64,000 nucleotides of DNA from GWE2-42-39 sp942493345 (GCA_942493345.1 OW818695.1:620001-684000); one strand, 5' to 3'; counted from the stretch's first letter, positions 9,531 through 18,337 are shown. Program-made: numbers and translations. The notes: generated by a model from the letters alone, not told the origin.

Positions 9531-9569
9531 ACACCATACTCCTGACAAAAATTTTCGGAGGGTGTTTTT
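9531..9569 (+). terminator. Weak terminator-like hairpin after the CDF gene
   Basis: ACACC...TCC pairs with GGA.GGTGT (with small internal loops), followed by TTTTT on the plus strand, between the CDF and PorQ genes, which converge here. The stem is interrupted, so this is a modest candidate. Confidence 0.35.
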
Positions 9570-10599
9570 ATCTCTTCCTGAAATTATCGTTCAGGTTGAT
9601 TGCCAGCGAAAGATGGTTGGAAGCCCCGGCCAGATGATAGCGTGCCAACCCGTAATTCAGTTCGAAACGCGAGATTTTAAAACCAAGTCCGAAAGTAAAC
9701 CCAACAGTCGACATCTTTTCATCGAACTTTAGTTCCTGCCTGCGCTGATAATTGTACCCAAATCGAAGAGTGAAATTTTCGGAAGGCAATAATTCGACCC
9801 CTAAAATCAAGTGGCGAAGAAATTTTTTGCCCATTCCATCTTCATTTACGGTTGTACCGGTGAGTTCCCCTTCCTCCGTTTCGGGCGGCGCCAGTGTCCA
9901 TTTCTGAAGATGTTGCAAGGTTGCGGCAATCCGTATCGGCGCATGACCCAACCGCTGGAAATATCCCAGTTGCAAATCGAACGGAAGCGGTTCGCGCTCA
10001 CCATCGGCGTAATAGGTAGTAATTTGTGTTCCTATATTTTTAATGGTCAGGCCGATTGTGGTCAAACCGTCTTCACTCCGATAGCTTGCTCCCAGATCGG
10101 CTGCAATCCCCGCCGACTGGTAGGTTTCGAACGACGACCAGATTGGTTTCAAATTGGCACCAACCGAAATCCGTTCAAACTGGTACGACCAAAAAATGTT
10201 GAGTGCATATTCAGCAGCATTAAACGTATTTCCGGTAATCATCCCGCCGGGCAGCGCTTCAATAAACGTCCCATAATTGATGTAGTGCATTCCCACCGCC
10301 AGGTTGCCCGGCAAACCAACAGGTAGCGCATACGCAACATAGCCATAATTCACATCGCTGATATAATTCACATAATTGGTAACCAGATGATTTTGCATTT
10401 TTTCGGTGAGCAGCGCCGGGTTGTTGTAGGCTACGTTTAAATCGGTTTCGTCGGCCAGCGCCACCTGGTTTCCGCCCAGTGCGGCCATGCGGGCCGAGTT
10501 GGTCAGGTTCAGAAACTCATAGGTATTTTCGCCGCCAATCTGTGCTTTCGAAAGGAACGGAATTATCAGGAAGAATAAGAAAAAATAGTTGCGATTCAT
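9568..10599 (-). CDS. porQ: PorQ-like outer membrane protein of the type IX secretion system
   Basis: 343 aa from the ATG at 10599 (an earlier in-frame start adds nine residues before the signal peptide). The signal peptide ends KAQ. The mature N-terminus GGENTYEFLNLTNSARMAALGG is the hallmark of PorQ, and the rest is a beta-barrel with alternating aromatic strands ending in an FRKR tail. PorQ works with PorU, PorV and PorZ in the outer membrane attachment complex that releases or anchors T9SS cargo. No other T9SS gene is in the window, as is usual since por genes are scattered. Confidence 0.88.
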   Translation of the reverse strand: MNRNYFFLFFLIIPFLSKAQIGGENTYEFLNLTNSARMAALGGNQVALADETDLNVAYNNPALLTEKMQNHLVTNYVNYISDVNYGYVAYALPVGLPGNLAVGMHYINYGTFIEALPGGMITGNTFNAAEYALNIFWSYQFERISVGANLKPIWSSFETYQSAGIAADLGASYRSEDGLTTIGLTIKNIGTQITTYYADGEREPLPFDLQLGYFQRLGHAPIRIAATLQHLQKWTLAPPETEEGELTGTTVNEDGMGKKFLRHLILGVELLPSENFTLRFGYNYQRRQELKFDEKMSTVGFTFGLGFKISRFELNYGLARYHLAGASNHLSLAINLNDNFRKR

Positions 10600-10687
10600 T
10601 CTACAAATGCCACGTTTACTGATCAAACGTCAAAGATATTTTTTTATTACAAGATGAAAGGCAGAAAATTTGGAAAACAGGAGCCAT

Positions 10688-11584
10688 TTACATCTGGTGT
10701 TTCAACGATTTGTCTTCACAATTGGCAAACCCATCAATAGAAATATTGAAATCATCATCTATTTCAACGATGGCATAGCTGTTGTTTTCCGGAAAACTCC
10801 CTTCGACCATCGCCTTCATGGTAAAATAATGAATCCCGTTACGAATACTGTAATTGCCTTCGTGGTAATGCCCCTGAAAAACAGCTAAAACATTTTTCCC
10901 CGTTTCAATAACGTCAACAACCTTTTCGGCATTTCTAATACAATAATCGTAGGGCGCTCCTGAAAAATAATCGAGAAGTTGATGAATGAAAATGACAACC
11001 GGAAATTCACTTTCCTGCAATTCGTTTTCCAACCATTTTATTTGTTCATCAGGAACCATTGCTTTCGTCCATTCAAAGTTTCCGCAGTTATAGTCCGAAC
11101 CATCTTCATTGTAATTGGCATCTAATACAATAAACTTAATTCCTCCGCGCGTAAACGAATAATAATTCCTCGATTTGTCATTTCCCGAATTGTTTGTGTT
11201 TTTCAGATATTCCGCTTTTGAAATGCTATCCATGTCATGATTTCCCAAAACATGGTATCTCGGCCCGTTAAATTTGGCCAACACGCTCTCAATTTCCTGC
11301 AGGAACGTTATTGTCTGAGCCTTATCGGCAACAGCTCCCATATCTTTAAAATCGCCAAGTTCAATTACAAAATCCAACTTGCTTTTATTAAAGGTATTTA
11401 CTGCGTCAGTCAATTTATTTTCCGACTGTTCGTAATAGCGTGTGTCCTTATTTGGGCGTCTGGCAAAATGAAGATCGGTAACCAATCCAAACCGTATTTT
11501 TGATTTTTTTCCCGTAAACGAGATGCAGGAACATGCCACAAAGCAGAGTGTTCCTGATTGCCTTAAAAATAATCGTCTGTTCAT
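10688..11584 (-). CDS. Secreted metallophosphoesterase
   Basis: 298-aa calcineurin-like phosphoesterase. The N-terminus has an RR-F-L motif (MNRRLFLRQSG), Tat- or lipoprotein-like, with Cys residues at about 18-20. Metal-binding motifs appear in order: TDLHF (DxH), ELGDFKD (GDxxx), VLGNHDMD (GNHD), IFIHQ and FQGHYHEGNY (GHxH). Relatives hydrolyse phosphomonoesters or phosphodiesters (cAMP phosphodiesterase-like, purple-acid-like); the substrate cannot be chosen here. It lies 88 bp before porQ on the same strand. Confidence 0.85.
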   Translation of the reverse strand: MNRRLFLRQSGTLCFVACSCISFTGKKSKIRFGLVTDLHFARRPNKDTRYYEQSENKLTDAVNTFNKSKLDFVIELGDFKDMGAVADKAQTITFLQEIESVLAKFNGPRYHVLGNHDMDSISKAEYLKNTNNSGNDKSRNYYSFTRGGIKFIVLDANYNEDGSDYNCGNFEWTKAMVPDEQIKWLENELQESEFPVVIFIHQLLDYFSGAPYDYCIRNAEKVVDVIETGKNVLAVFQGHYHEGNYSIRNGIHYFTMKAMVEGSFPENNSYAIVEIDDDFNISIDGFANCEDKSLKHQM

Positions 11585-11744
11585 GTTTTGATTGAAATAT
11601 TAGAAATAATTTGTTCAACTAACAATATCATTCTCGGGATGAAAAATACATATAAAAATTGAAAAACAACACAGAAGTACTTGCAAACTCCTCATTTTTA
11701 CAACCCCGTTTAAGTGAAGCGGAAACGAAGGGGAAGAACCTTTT

Positions 11745-12248
11745 TCACCACTCTTTCTTTACCAACTCTTCGGTAATACAATAAACGACCGGGCAAACTT
11801 CACAGTTTTTGTGGGTTAGGTTCAGTATTTGCACAAAACGTTTGCGGTCGGTATGCGGATATTCGCGGCAGGCTTTGGGACGTTGCTCGTAAACCATGCA
11901 ATAGTTGTCGGGCAGCAAAAACGGGCAGGGTGTTTCCTTAAAAACATAGTCGTTGTCCTCATCGCGGTAAAGGTATTGCCCGATAAAATCAACCGCTTTC
12001 ATTTTCAACTGTTTTGCGAGCCGCTCAATATCCTTGTCGGTAACAATGGGACTGATGGTGCTGCAACAATTGGCACAGGTCAGGCAATCGAACTGTTCGA
12101 AAGCCTCAGCATGCAACTGCTGCACTACATCATCCAGGTTTTTGGGCTTTTTCTTTTTCAGCTTTTTAAACAGTGCCAAAAACTCCTGGGTTCGGTTGGC
12201 TGTAAGTTCCTTCAGTTTTTCAGGCCTGATATATGGGATACTTTCCAT
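11745..12248 (-). CDS. YkgJ-family Cys-cluster protein (putative metal or Fe-S binding)
   Basis: 167 aa from the ATG at 12248; an earlier in-frame start at 12293 would lie deeper inside the upstream gene. The CxxCxxCC cluster (DCLTCANCC, about residues 57-65) and a second set (CPFLLPDNYC, then RPKACREYP) define the YkgJ/CxxCxxCC family, thought to bind zinc or an Fe-S cluster; a third CEVC follows. The function of the family is not established. The gene overlaps the end of the EamA transporter gene by 29 bp, so the two are translated from one message. Confidence 0.82.
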   Translation of the reverse strand: MESIPYIRPEKLKELTANRTQEFLALFKKLKKKKPKNLDDVVQQLHAEAFEQFDCLTCANCCSTISPIVTDKDIERLAKQLKMKAVDFIGQYLYRDEDNDYVFKETPCPFLLPDNYCMVYEQRPKACREYPHTDRKRFVQILNLTHKNCEVCPVVYCITEELVKKEW

Positions 12249-13137
12249 CTTTTCGTTTTCGTTTTTTGATTTGGGACAGGAACAAACCGGCAATGGTTAC
12301 GCCAATTCCAATCATGTTTTGCAGACTGAGCCGGTCGCCCAGAATGAAAAAAGCCAACACGGCCACAAAAACCGGGATCAGGTTGATAAACACGTTCGTG
12401 CGATTGACCCCTATATTTTTCACTGCATAGGTAAAAAATATAAATGCAATAGCCGATGCAAAAACCGCCAGTTTTATAATCGCATAAAAAGCCTCGGGAT
12501 GGAAACCTGCATCGGCAAGATCACCTGATTCAAAAACCAGCCAGAACGGGAAAAACATGATCACCCCAAACAGGTTTTGATAAGTCAGGATGGTAAACGT
12601 GTTGTAACTTGCAGTCAAGCGTTTCAGCAACACAGCAAATCCAATAGTCGACAAAACGGCCAAAAATTCAAGAGCAATGCCTAGCGGCGAAGCAGCAAAT
12701 CCAAACGATTTGGTGAACACCACCATGCACACCCCGACAAACGATACCAGCAAACCGGCAATATTGGCACCCGAAAGTTTTTCCTTGAAAAAATACCATG
12801 CAGCGAACGGGGTAATCAGCGGGATGGTTGCCACAATGACTGCAGCCACGGTCGACGATATATACATCAGACCGTAACTTTCGCCCACAAAATACAGGAA
12901 TGGTTCAAAAAAGGCCAGCATGACAAGTGTTTTCCAATCGCTTTTTTTTACCGGCTGAAGTTTGCCCGTGAGCTTTGCAAAAGCAAAAAGCAAGGCCGTT
13001 GCCATGATCAGACGGAGCAAAATTACCGTCATCGGCTGATAGGCCAGGTAGGCAATTTTAAACCATACGAAGGAAAAGCTCCAGAAAAACATTGACAGAA
13101 GAGCCGCGCCCAAATACAGCAAATTCTTATTCTTCAT
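12220..13137 (-). CDS. EamA/DMT-family transporter
   Basis: 305 aa from the ATG at 13137; the frame could also start at TTG two codons earlier. There are ten membrane helices in two EamA repeats (about 10-140 and 160-290), each ending in the usual Gly/Pro-rich helix (FVGVCMVV and MIGIGVTIAGLFLS), then a basic tail RKRKDGK. Family members export metabolites or amino acids; nothing here narrows the substrate. Overlap with the Cys-cluster gene downstream suggests one operon. Confidence 0.88.
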   Translation of the reverse strand: MKNKNLLYLGAALLSMFFWSFSFVWFKIAYLAYQPMTVILLRLIMATALLFAFAKLTGKLQPVKKSDWKTLVMLAFFEPFLYFVGESYGLMYISSTVAAVIVATIPLITPFAAWYFFKEKLSGANIAGLLVSFVGVCMVVFTKSFGFAASPLGIALEFLAVLSTIGFAVLLKRLTASYNTFTILTYQNLFGVIMFFPFWLVFESGDLADAGFHPEAFYAIIKLAVFASAIAFIFFTYAVKNIGVNRTNVFINLIPVFVAVLAFFILGDRLSLQNMIGIGVTIAGLFLSQIKKRKRKDGKYPIYQA

Positions 13138-13380
13138 ATTCAAGAAATGATGGGCAAAAGTAGAGATAAATGGGATAGAAAAAAATTACTTTAAAGCTAT
13201 TACCATCTCATCGTTGCAATTCTGAACGCAGTGAAAAATTTTATAATTACAGCTAAAGCAATAGCCCATCAATGCGTTCGAAAGACAAACACAAGCAAAA
13301 AACCAGAACTGCAGGAAAAAGAACAGGCCCAATGAAAAGATCAACGAACCTGTTTCTCGATTATGAATAGAAAAATCCGA

Positions 13381-14010
13381 TTAAAATTTTCCGAATTTAA
13401 AAACCAAGCCAACAGTCGTCCCTTCCAGAACATCGGATTGAATATTTTCCAGCTCGACATCGGATGTAAACCGGTAGCTCAATGATGCGGCCATCCGGAC
13501 ATGCTTGCTCATGTTAAATTCCAGCTCAATTCCCGGCTCCAACACCAGAAAAGCATCGCTTCGGTCATCGTCGAAATACCAGTTATCCCAGTCATCAGAA
13601 CTATCGACATATCCCACACCTCCAACTCCCAGCAAAATCGGTACTGAAATATGGACAGGCAGACGCGGGGCAAGAATCGGTTCGATGATAAGACCACCAT
13701 ACCCGCCACCCAAGTCGTATTCATGGTCATTATCGAAAATATAATCGGTGTCGACCCCATTGATAAAGCCGTAGCCGCCCAACCCGATTGCCAGCGAATG
13801 ATCGATGATCCACGAACCGCGGGCCCCCATGATAAAAGCATCTTTGTTGTCGATTTGCGAATAATTTAACGAAATAGCGCCGTAACCTCCGTTACTATTG
13901 TTGCGGTTGAAAAGGGTCGCGATTTTGTAATCGTCCTGGTCGTTATCGTTTCCTGCAAGAACGATCTGGCAGACCAATGCCAAAGCGAAAAGTAAAGTAA
14001 ATTGTTTCAT
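13381..14010 (-). CDS. Outer membrane beta-barrel protein
   Basis: 209 aa. The signal peptide ends VLAG; the mature part is a chain of alternating amphipathic strands ending in an aromatic C-terminus (VGLVFKFGKF), as in eight-stranded barrels. It has Gly-rich turns and an acidic loop (DDWDNWYFDDDRSD). It lies downstream of the GIN-domain operon but 184 bp separate it from the next gene. No matching ECF promoter was seen upstream. A structural or unknown role is likely. Confidence 0.75.
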   Translation of the reverse strand: MKQFTLLFALALVCQIVLAGNDNDQDDYKIATLFNRNNSNGGYGAISLNYSQIDNKDAFIMGARGSWIIDHSLAIGLGGYGFINGVDTDYIFDNDHEYDLGGGYGGLIIEPILAPRLPVHISVPILLGVGGVGYVDSSDDWDNWYFDDDRSDAFLVLEPGIELEFNMSKHVRMAASLSYRFTSDVELENIQSDVLEGTTVGLVFKFGKF

Positions 14011-14194
14011 AGATTGAATTGTTGAATTGTTGTTTTCTGATGTTGGGCGCTGATGCCCGATACTTTATATTCCTGTTTTTCTGACTGTTATTTTTCAATA
14101 GCAGTCACAAGTAACAGTTAAAAACCGAAACTTGTAATTTGTAACCTGCAACTCGCATCCCGATTTTGGAATTTGAGCGTTGCGATTTAGAACT

Positions 14195-14689
14195 TTAGAA
14201 ATTGTACTTCAGCGTAAACGCAAAATCGAAAGGCTGCACACGGAATACCCGATGTCCGAATAAGTCGAAAAAAGGTTTGCCTTCGAACCCCAGGGTGAGA
14301 GGCACTTCCAGGAAGTTGTATTCAACACCAATCAGGCCATCGAGCCCGGTCAAAGGCGCCGACCGTGTTTCCCAGTAATAATAACCGTTGTGGAAGTCCG
14401 AATCATCCCACCGTTCGTAGCCAACATGAAAGCCAAAACCATAAACAAGATTTAGCTCGTCGCAAAAATCGAACAACCCCGGTTCATGAAATTCCTTCAG
14501 TCCAACCAGTTGAATTCCCCGGTCGCGGGTCGACAATAATGCTTTATACGAATGATACTCGTTGGTGAAAACCCGATATTCAAAACCCGACGACAAACCG
14601 CCACGAATACCTATCGAACGTTGGTTCTCCTGCGCTTTCAAACCGATTGTCAATAAAAACATTGACAGAAAAAAAACAAATTTTCTCAT
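14195..14689 (-). CDS. Small outer membrane beta-barrel protein
   Basis: 164 aa from the ATG at 14689, chosen because it directly opens the signal peptide (MRKFVFFLSMFLLTIGLKAQ). An upstream start at 14716 would overlap the preceding stop. The body has alternating beta strands and ends FDFAFTLKYNF, typical of a barrel C-terminus. It starts 23 bp after the GIN-domain lipoprotein gene, so it is probably the second gene of that unit and shares its ECF-type promoter. Function is not recognised. Confidence 0.7.
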   Translation of the reverse strand: MRKFVFFLSMFLLTIGLKAQENQRSIGIRGGLSSGFEYRVFTNEYHSYKALLSTRDRGIQLVGLKEFHEPGLFDFCDELNLVYGFGFHVGYERWDDSDFHNGYYYWETRSAPLTGLDGLIGVEYNFLEVPLTLGFEGKPFFDLFGHRVFRVQPFDFAFTLKYNF

Positions 14690-14712
14690 TGCCTGGCACT
14701 TTTTATAATTGG

Positions 14713-15534
14713 TCAATTACGGTCGATGACTTCGCCCGAACCGCTGATTTTTGTACGAACAGTTGGATTATTTATATAGAAAACTTTACCGCTTCCTGAA
14801 ATTTTCACATCCAAAATCTTGCTAACATTTACATACATATTTCCGGAGCCTGAAACCGTTGCGTTACAATACTCCTGTTCCAGGTCGTACGAATCAATTT
14901 TACCGGAACCACTGACATAAAAATCGGATTGAGAGGCAACGCCTGTTAAAATAATATCGCCCGAACCCGAAATATTTCCGACAATACGATCGGCATTCAA
15001 ATCGGAATAAATTTTACCGGAACCGGAAACCGTCATATCGAAATCGCCTGTTTCGAAATAATCGGCAGTAATTACACCCGAACCACTCAGCCTTAACCCA
15101 TCGAGATCGGGACAAACCACATCGACAATCATCGGTTCATGGTTATGAAGATTGTAGATGTTCCGTGCGCTGATCCTTAGCGTGTGGTCGATCACATCCG
15201 TTTCAATGTAGCCCAATAAATTCGATTCAGCAGTTACACGCACCGAATATTCATCGCCCGGCACAATATTCACAATAAATTCGCCACTCGAAGCAACAAC
15301 ATTGAAGTTCCGTGCATACCGGTTTTCTGTTTCCGGCGAATGGTTCCCGTTTACAAAATATTCCTCCAGACAGCTGGTTGCAGAAAACATCAAAACCAGC
15401 GAAAAAGCGACAACTGCAAATTTGCTTGCTTTGAACCATTCGCCGAATCTCCTGAATCGTGAAATAGCTTTCTGTGAATCGGGGGTTTGCCTTGGTACAG
15501 GCTGATTGTTTCTGTGTAAGATTGTTTGTTTCAT
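14713..15534 (-). CDS. GIN-domain (DUF2807) lipoprotein with SGSG beta-solenoid
   Basis: 273 aa from the ATG at 15534. A long N-terminal extension (about 45 residues, basic) comes before a hydrophobic helix and a lipobox-like FSATSC, so the mature protein is probably a periplasmic or surface lipoprotein. The head is a DUF2807 putative adhesin domain. Seven SGSG turns recur every 18-20 residues between about 155 and 270, the rungs of a right-handed beta-solenoid. The family is common in Bacteroidota and its function is poorly known. An ECF-type promoter at 15605-15629 matches the one in front of the nearby sigma gene, suggesting envelope-stress control. Confidence 0.82.
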   Translation of the reverse strand: MKQTILHRNNQPVPRQTPDSQKAISRFRRFGEWFKASKFAVVAFSLVLMFSATSCLEEYFVNGNHSPETENRYARNFNVVASSGEFIVNIVPGDEYSVRVTAESNLLGYIETDVIDHTLRISARNIYNLHNHEPMIVDVVCPDLDGLRLSGSGVITADYFETGDFDMTVSGSGKIYSDLNADRIVGNISGSGDIILTGVASQSDFYVSGSGKIDSYDLEQEYCNATVSGSGNMYVNVSKILDVKISGSGKVFYINNPTVRTKISGSGEVIDRN

Positions 15535-15604
15535 GACTTGTAAAAAATTTGTTCTTGTTTTCCCGGGACTATAAAATCCCGAATTATTATTTCCTGTTTC
15601 TAGT

Positions 15605-15629
15605 GACAATTATTTCATCCAACAGTTGC
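15605..15629 (-). promoter_or_regulatory. ECF-sigma-type promoter of the GIN-domain operon
   Basis: On the minus strand: GCAACT (15629-15624), 16-bp spacer, GTC (15607-15605). The -35 element with AAC and the -10 element with GTC are the ECF pattern. It is the same as the element before the sigma gene at 18280 (GCAACC, 16 bp, GTCA), base for base apart from one position in the -35. It lies about 70 bp upstream of the ATG. Confidence 0.6.
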
Positions 15630-15947
15630 AAACTTTTTTATTTTTTCTGAAAAAAAATTAGGACACGAACGTTCCGGGTTGAATGGTTACAGAAGCTACT
15701 GTTTGTTCACAGCCGTTGGATAGCAGAAAGTTACCCGAAGTTTTTTTTGGGGGACACTGCAACGGAACACGAATTACTCAATCCTGTTTACTGAATCGAT
15801 TGACACATGGATTTTGCCCCGATGCTTCGAAGTTGATATTTGGAAACCGACAATCGGCACGCATGCCTTCGGCCTGATTTGCCAACATTAAAACCTGATA
15901 TAAAAATTTTATTTGTACTTCATGGTTTTTAGCTGCCCCATCCCCTG

Positions 15948-15969
15948 CCCTTCCCCAAAATGGGAAGGG
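15948..15969. repeat. Perfect 8-bp palindromic hairpin element
   Basis: CCCTTCCC/GGGAAGGG with loop CAAAAT, in non-coding DNA upstream of the GIN-domain gene. It resembles the palindrome at 6249-6266 (C-rich arm, CAAAA-type loop, G-rich arm), so both may belong to a short dispersed repeat family. Confidence 0.5.
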
Positions 15970-16102
15970 AGTTTGGCCTGTGATTTTGACATTAGTTCAA
16001 TAAAAACATTGTATTGCTGCAGACCCAAGTCCCCCGATTTGGGGATAAACGAGAGAATGGAGTAAACCATATTCGATGTATCTATTTTATATCGAACTCA
16101 CG

Positions 16103-17203
16103 CTAATACGACAGCACGTTGATTTCTCCGGCAACCGAATTAATAATCAGTTTATCAGCTCCGGCAGGTTTTTCTCCAAACGAACATTTATGTTTGTTCT
16201 TTTTAATCTTCGGATCCAGCTCAACAGTATCCAGTATTTTTACTTCACGCCCAAAATCAAGGCTGGTTTTTGTTTCGGTAACTTCAAAATTGAATTTCGA
16301 TTCCGTATTAAAGGAAATATTCAGGTTGGCCGACCGCGCCTCAAGATAAATATTTTCGAATTTTGGGTCGACATTTTCCATCTCCACATCGCCGTATGTT
16401 GTCCTCAAATTGGCAGTCTTGATCAGGTTGCCAATCCTGAAACTGCTGAAATTTCCATCGGCATCAATCTGGTCGATCAGCCTCACGCGAAATTTATCTC
16501 TCCGCGAATCGGCGTCCAGCCGGTTGTTTTGCAATATTTCGATGGTCGACGATTTGCTGTCGAAGTTCAACTGCCCCGACTCCCTGATATAAATATCGCT
16601 GTAATTGCAGGAAATCCTTCCATTGACGACATTCCCCAAGTTGGCATCGGCAAAGTTCAGGTTCAGGTTGAGTTTGTTTTTGAATGTTTTCGCACGAAGT
16701 TTGCCATTGCTCAGGTTAATTTCGGTAATCCCGGCATAATCGCCCATCAGGATATCGCCAAATTTGTTTTCGACCCGTAATTCGTGGTTGTCGGGCAACC
16801 ATACTTTGTAATCGATGGTAACATTTCCGGTTGTTTGCAGCAATGTTTCTTTGAATTTGATCAATTCATTTTCCAATTGGTTCTGGTTTTCACCGACCAA
16901 CGTGCGGGCAATCAGGTAATGCGGGCTATTGGTAAAATCGAAGTCAATTCCATCAAGCGTTTTTTCCAGTTTGTCGAGCTTTTTTTCTTCCACCTTAATT
17001 TCGACCTTGATGTACACCGAGTCTTTGGTCCAGGTATTTAATTCAACATAGCCGTACTTGTTGGTTATTTCAATGCGTGTGTCAGCCTGAATTTTAAAGC
17101 GTTTTTCGAACTCGCGCGTTTCGCTGAACTGGGCATTTGCAAAAACCGGAACCAGCAAAAATAATCCGGCAACTAACCTGTTAATATGTGTCTTCGTTCT
17201 CAT
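16103..17203 (-). CDS. Secreted DUF4097-like beta-solenoid protein
   Basis: 366 aa. The signal peptide ends ANAQ. The rest is a series of short beta strands with recurring asparagine and charged turns (ELRVENKFGDILMG, RTTYGDVEMENV), as in DUF4097/putative adhesin solenoids. No catalytic motif is seen. It is third in the sigma, anti-sigma, solenoid operon (13 bp gap), an arrangement common in Bacteroidota. It may act as an envelope-stress reporter or structural protein; this is inferred. Confidence 0.75.
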   Translation of the reverse strand: MRTKTHINRLVAGLFLLVPVFANAQFSETREFEKRFKIQADTRIEITNKYGYVELNTWTKDSVYIKVEIKVEEKKLDKLEKTLDGIDFDFTNSPHYLIARTLVGENQNQLENELIKFKETLLQTTGNVTIDYKVWLPDNHELRVENKFGDILMGDYAGITEINLSNGKLRAKTFKNKLNLNLNFADANLGNVVNGRISCNYSDIYIRESGQLNFDSKSSTIEILQNNRLDADSRRDKFRVRLIDQIDADGNFSSFRIGNLIKTANLRTTYGDVEMENVDPKFENIYLEARSANLNISFNTESKFNFEVTETKTSLDFGREVKILDTVELDPKIKKNKHKCSFGEKPAGADKLIINSVAGEINVLSY

Positions 17204-17216
17204 CGTTCCCCTCTTT

Positions 17217-17732
17217 TTAACATTTTATTTGTGCAAGCACATCGTCAACCACCCTCAACCGGAAGCGGTTATTTTCAATCATCGCTTCAATCACATTTTT
17301 ATTGGCCATGTTTTCATTCAAGTCTTTTTTCAACTCGTTGTACATGGTTTCCAATTCAATTAAATCACCCTCCACTTCCATTTTCAATTCAGGAACCATT
17401 TCATAACATTTTTTAATTTCTTCCAACTTACCGGAAACCTGCTGAGCATAAAATGCTTCCGCTTCAATCAGTTCCCTGATTTCAGGATCGATGATGGCTG
17501 CCGAACGGGCAGGTTCTTTCAGAATACCAGTCGACCTGAAAACCAGCGCCGAACTGATTAAAACCACCACAATAATGGCTGCGGCCCTGAATCCGGCCGA
17601 TTTGAACCACACGGTCTTGCCCCTTCTTCCCAGTTGTTTTTCAATGTTGTTCCAAACTTCGGGAGATGGCGACAAACGATCGAACTCGTCCCGGTTGTTT
17701 CGTACAAATGATTTCAAACGATCTTCCTTCAT
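17217..17732 (-). CDS. Membrane anti-sigma-like protein
   Basis: 171 aa from the ATG at 17732, which overlaps the sigma stop codon by ATGA, so the pair is translationally coupled. The cytoplasmic N-terminus (residues 1-45, DRLKSFVRNNRDEFD) precedes one membrane helix at about 50-70. A helical, Glu/Lys-rich periplasmic part follows (about 85-170). Single-helix proteins encoded right behind an ECF sigma factor usually bind and hold it at the membrane; there is no zinc HCC motif. Confidence 0.75.
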   Translation of the reverse strand: MKEDRLKSFVRNNRDEFDRLSPSPEVWNNIEKQLGRRGKTVWFKSAGFRAAAIIVVVLISSALVFRSTGILKEPARSAAIIDPEIRELIEAEAFYAQQVSGKLEEIKKCYEMVPELKMEVEGDLIELETMYNELKKDLNENMANKNVIEAMIENNRFRLRVVDDVLAQIKC

Positions 17733-18280
17733 GATGCCCAAATTTTTTGGTTCTTCAAATTTTCGTAAACCCTGCGTTTTGCACGCATGTACTGCGTTTT
17801 TGAGGTCGACTCGGTGATGTTCAGTATTTGCGAGATTTCACTGTGGTCGTACCCTTCGAGCAGGTAAAGTGAGAAAACCAGCCGACCACCTTCAGGCAGG
17901 TCTTCCATGGCTTTGAGGATATTTTCCGTTGTCAGTTCAACTGTTTCTTCGTCCTCCTGAACCCGATCGTGCCGGTCGATTTCATCACAATACACCAATT
18001 CTGTTTTCCGCTTGTTCAGGAAATTGATGCAACTGTTGATGGTGATGGTTTTCAGCCAGCTTCCGAAACTTGATTCGTAACGGAACGATTCCATTCTCCG
18101 GAAAACCTGCACAAACACTTCCTGCAACATGTCTTCGGCATCCTCGCGATTGTTCAGCATGCGGTAGCACACGTTAAACATTGCTTTCGAGTACAACTGG
18201 TAGAGTTGACTACGCGCTTTGTCGCTGCCCCGTTTACTGGCCTCTATCAGATCTTCGTGTATGAATGCCGTCGTTCCCAA
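17729..18280 (-). CDS. ECF RNA polymerase sigma factor
   Basis: 183-aa sigma-70 family protein with region 2 (about 28-95, including DAEDMLQEVFVQVFRR and FGSWLKTITIN) and region 4 (about 122-175, LPEGGRLVFSLYLLEGYDHSEIS). No ATG is available: TTG at 18280 or an ATT 9 bases upstream are the only 5' options before a stop codon at 18298-18296. It heads an operon with the membrane anti-sigma-like gene and the DUF4097-like gene. The operon promoter has ECF character, so autoregulation is likely. Confidence 0.9.
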   Translation of the reverse strand: MGTTAFIHEDLIEASKRGSDKARSQLYQLYSKAMFNVCYRMLNNREDAEDMLQEVFVQVFRRMESFRYESSFGSWLKTITINSCINFLNKRKTELVYCDEIDRHDRVQEDEETVELTTENILKAMEDLPEGGRLVFSLYLLEGYDHSEISQILNITESTSKTQYMRAKRRVYENLKNQKIWAS

Positions 18281-18312
18281 TTCCCAAATTCGCTTTTATT
18301 TTCGTTTATACT

Positions 18313-18337
18313 GACAAGAAAAAAAACACAGGGTTGC
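18313..18337 (-). promoter_or_regulatory. ECF-sigma-type promoter of the sigma operon
   Basis: Minus strand: GCAACC (18337-18332), 16-bp spacer, GTCAG (GTC at 18315-18313), about 33 bp before the TTG start. The GCAACC lies in a perfect GGTTGCAACC palindrome (18332-18341). The same arrangement precedes the GIN-domain operon, so this sigma factor probably drives both. Confidence 0.6.

Larger units (their letters stand above)
15535..16102. other. 568-bp non-coding stretch with promoter and palindromes
   Basis: No convincing gene. It holds the ECF-type promoter for the GIN-domain unit (15605-15629), a strong palindrome (15948-15969) and a short CCCC/GGGG hairpin near 16031-16044. A 64-codon open frame at 15683-15877 on the plus strand has no signal, domain or start context. 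Between the ECF promoter and the palindromes I see nothing further. Confidence 0.5.

Noticed and set aside
11829..12269. 146-codon open frame on the plus strand
   Set aside because: It lies wholly antisense to the YkgJ-type and EamA genes, which have clear family motifs; the frame has no domain or signal.
14011..14194. Third ECF-type promoter in front of the barrel gene at 13381-14010
   Set aside because: I looked for AAC-16 bp-GTC and found no match with the right spacing.
15683..15877. 64-codon open frame in the large non-coding gap
   Set aside because: No start context, signal peptide or recognisable residues; left as non-coding.
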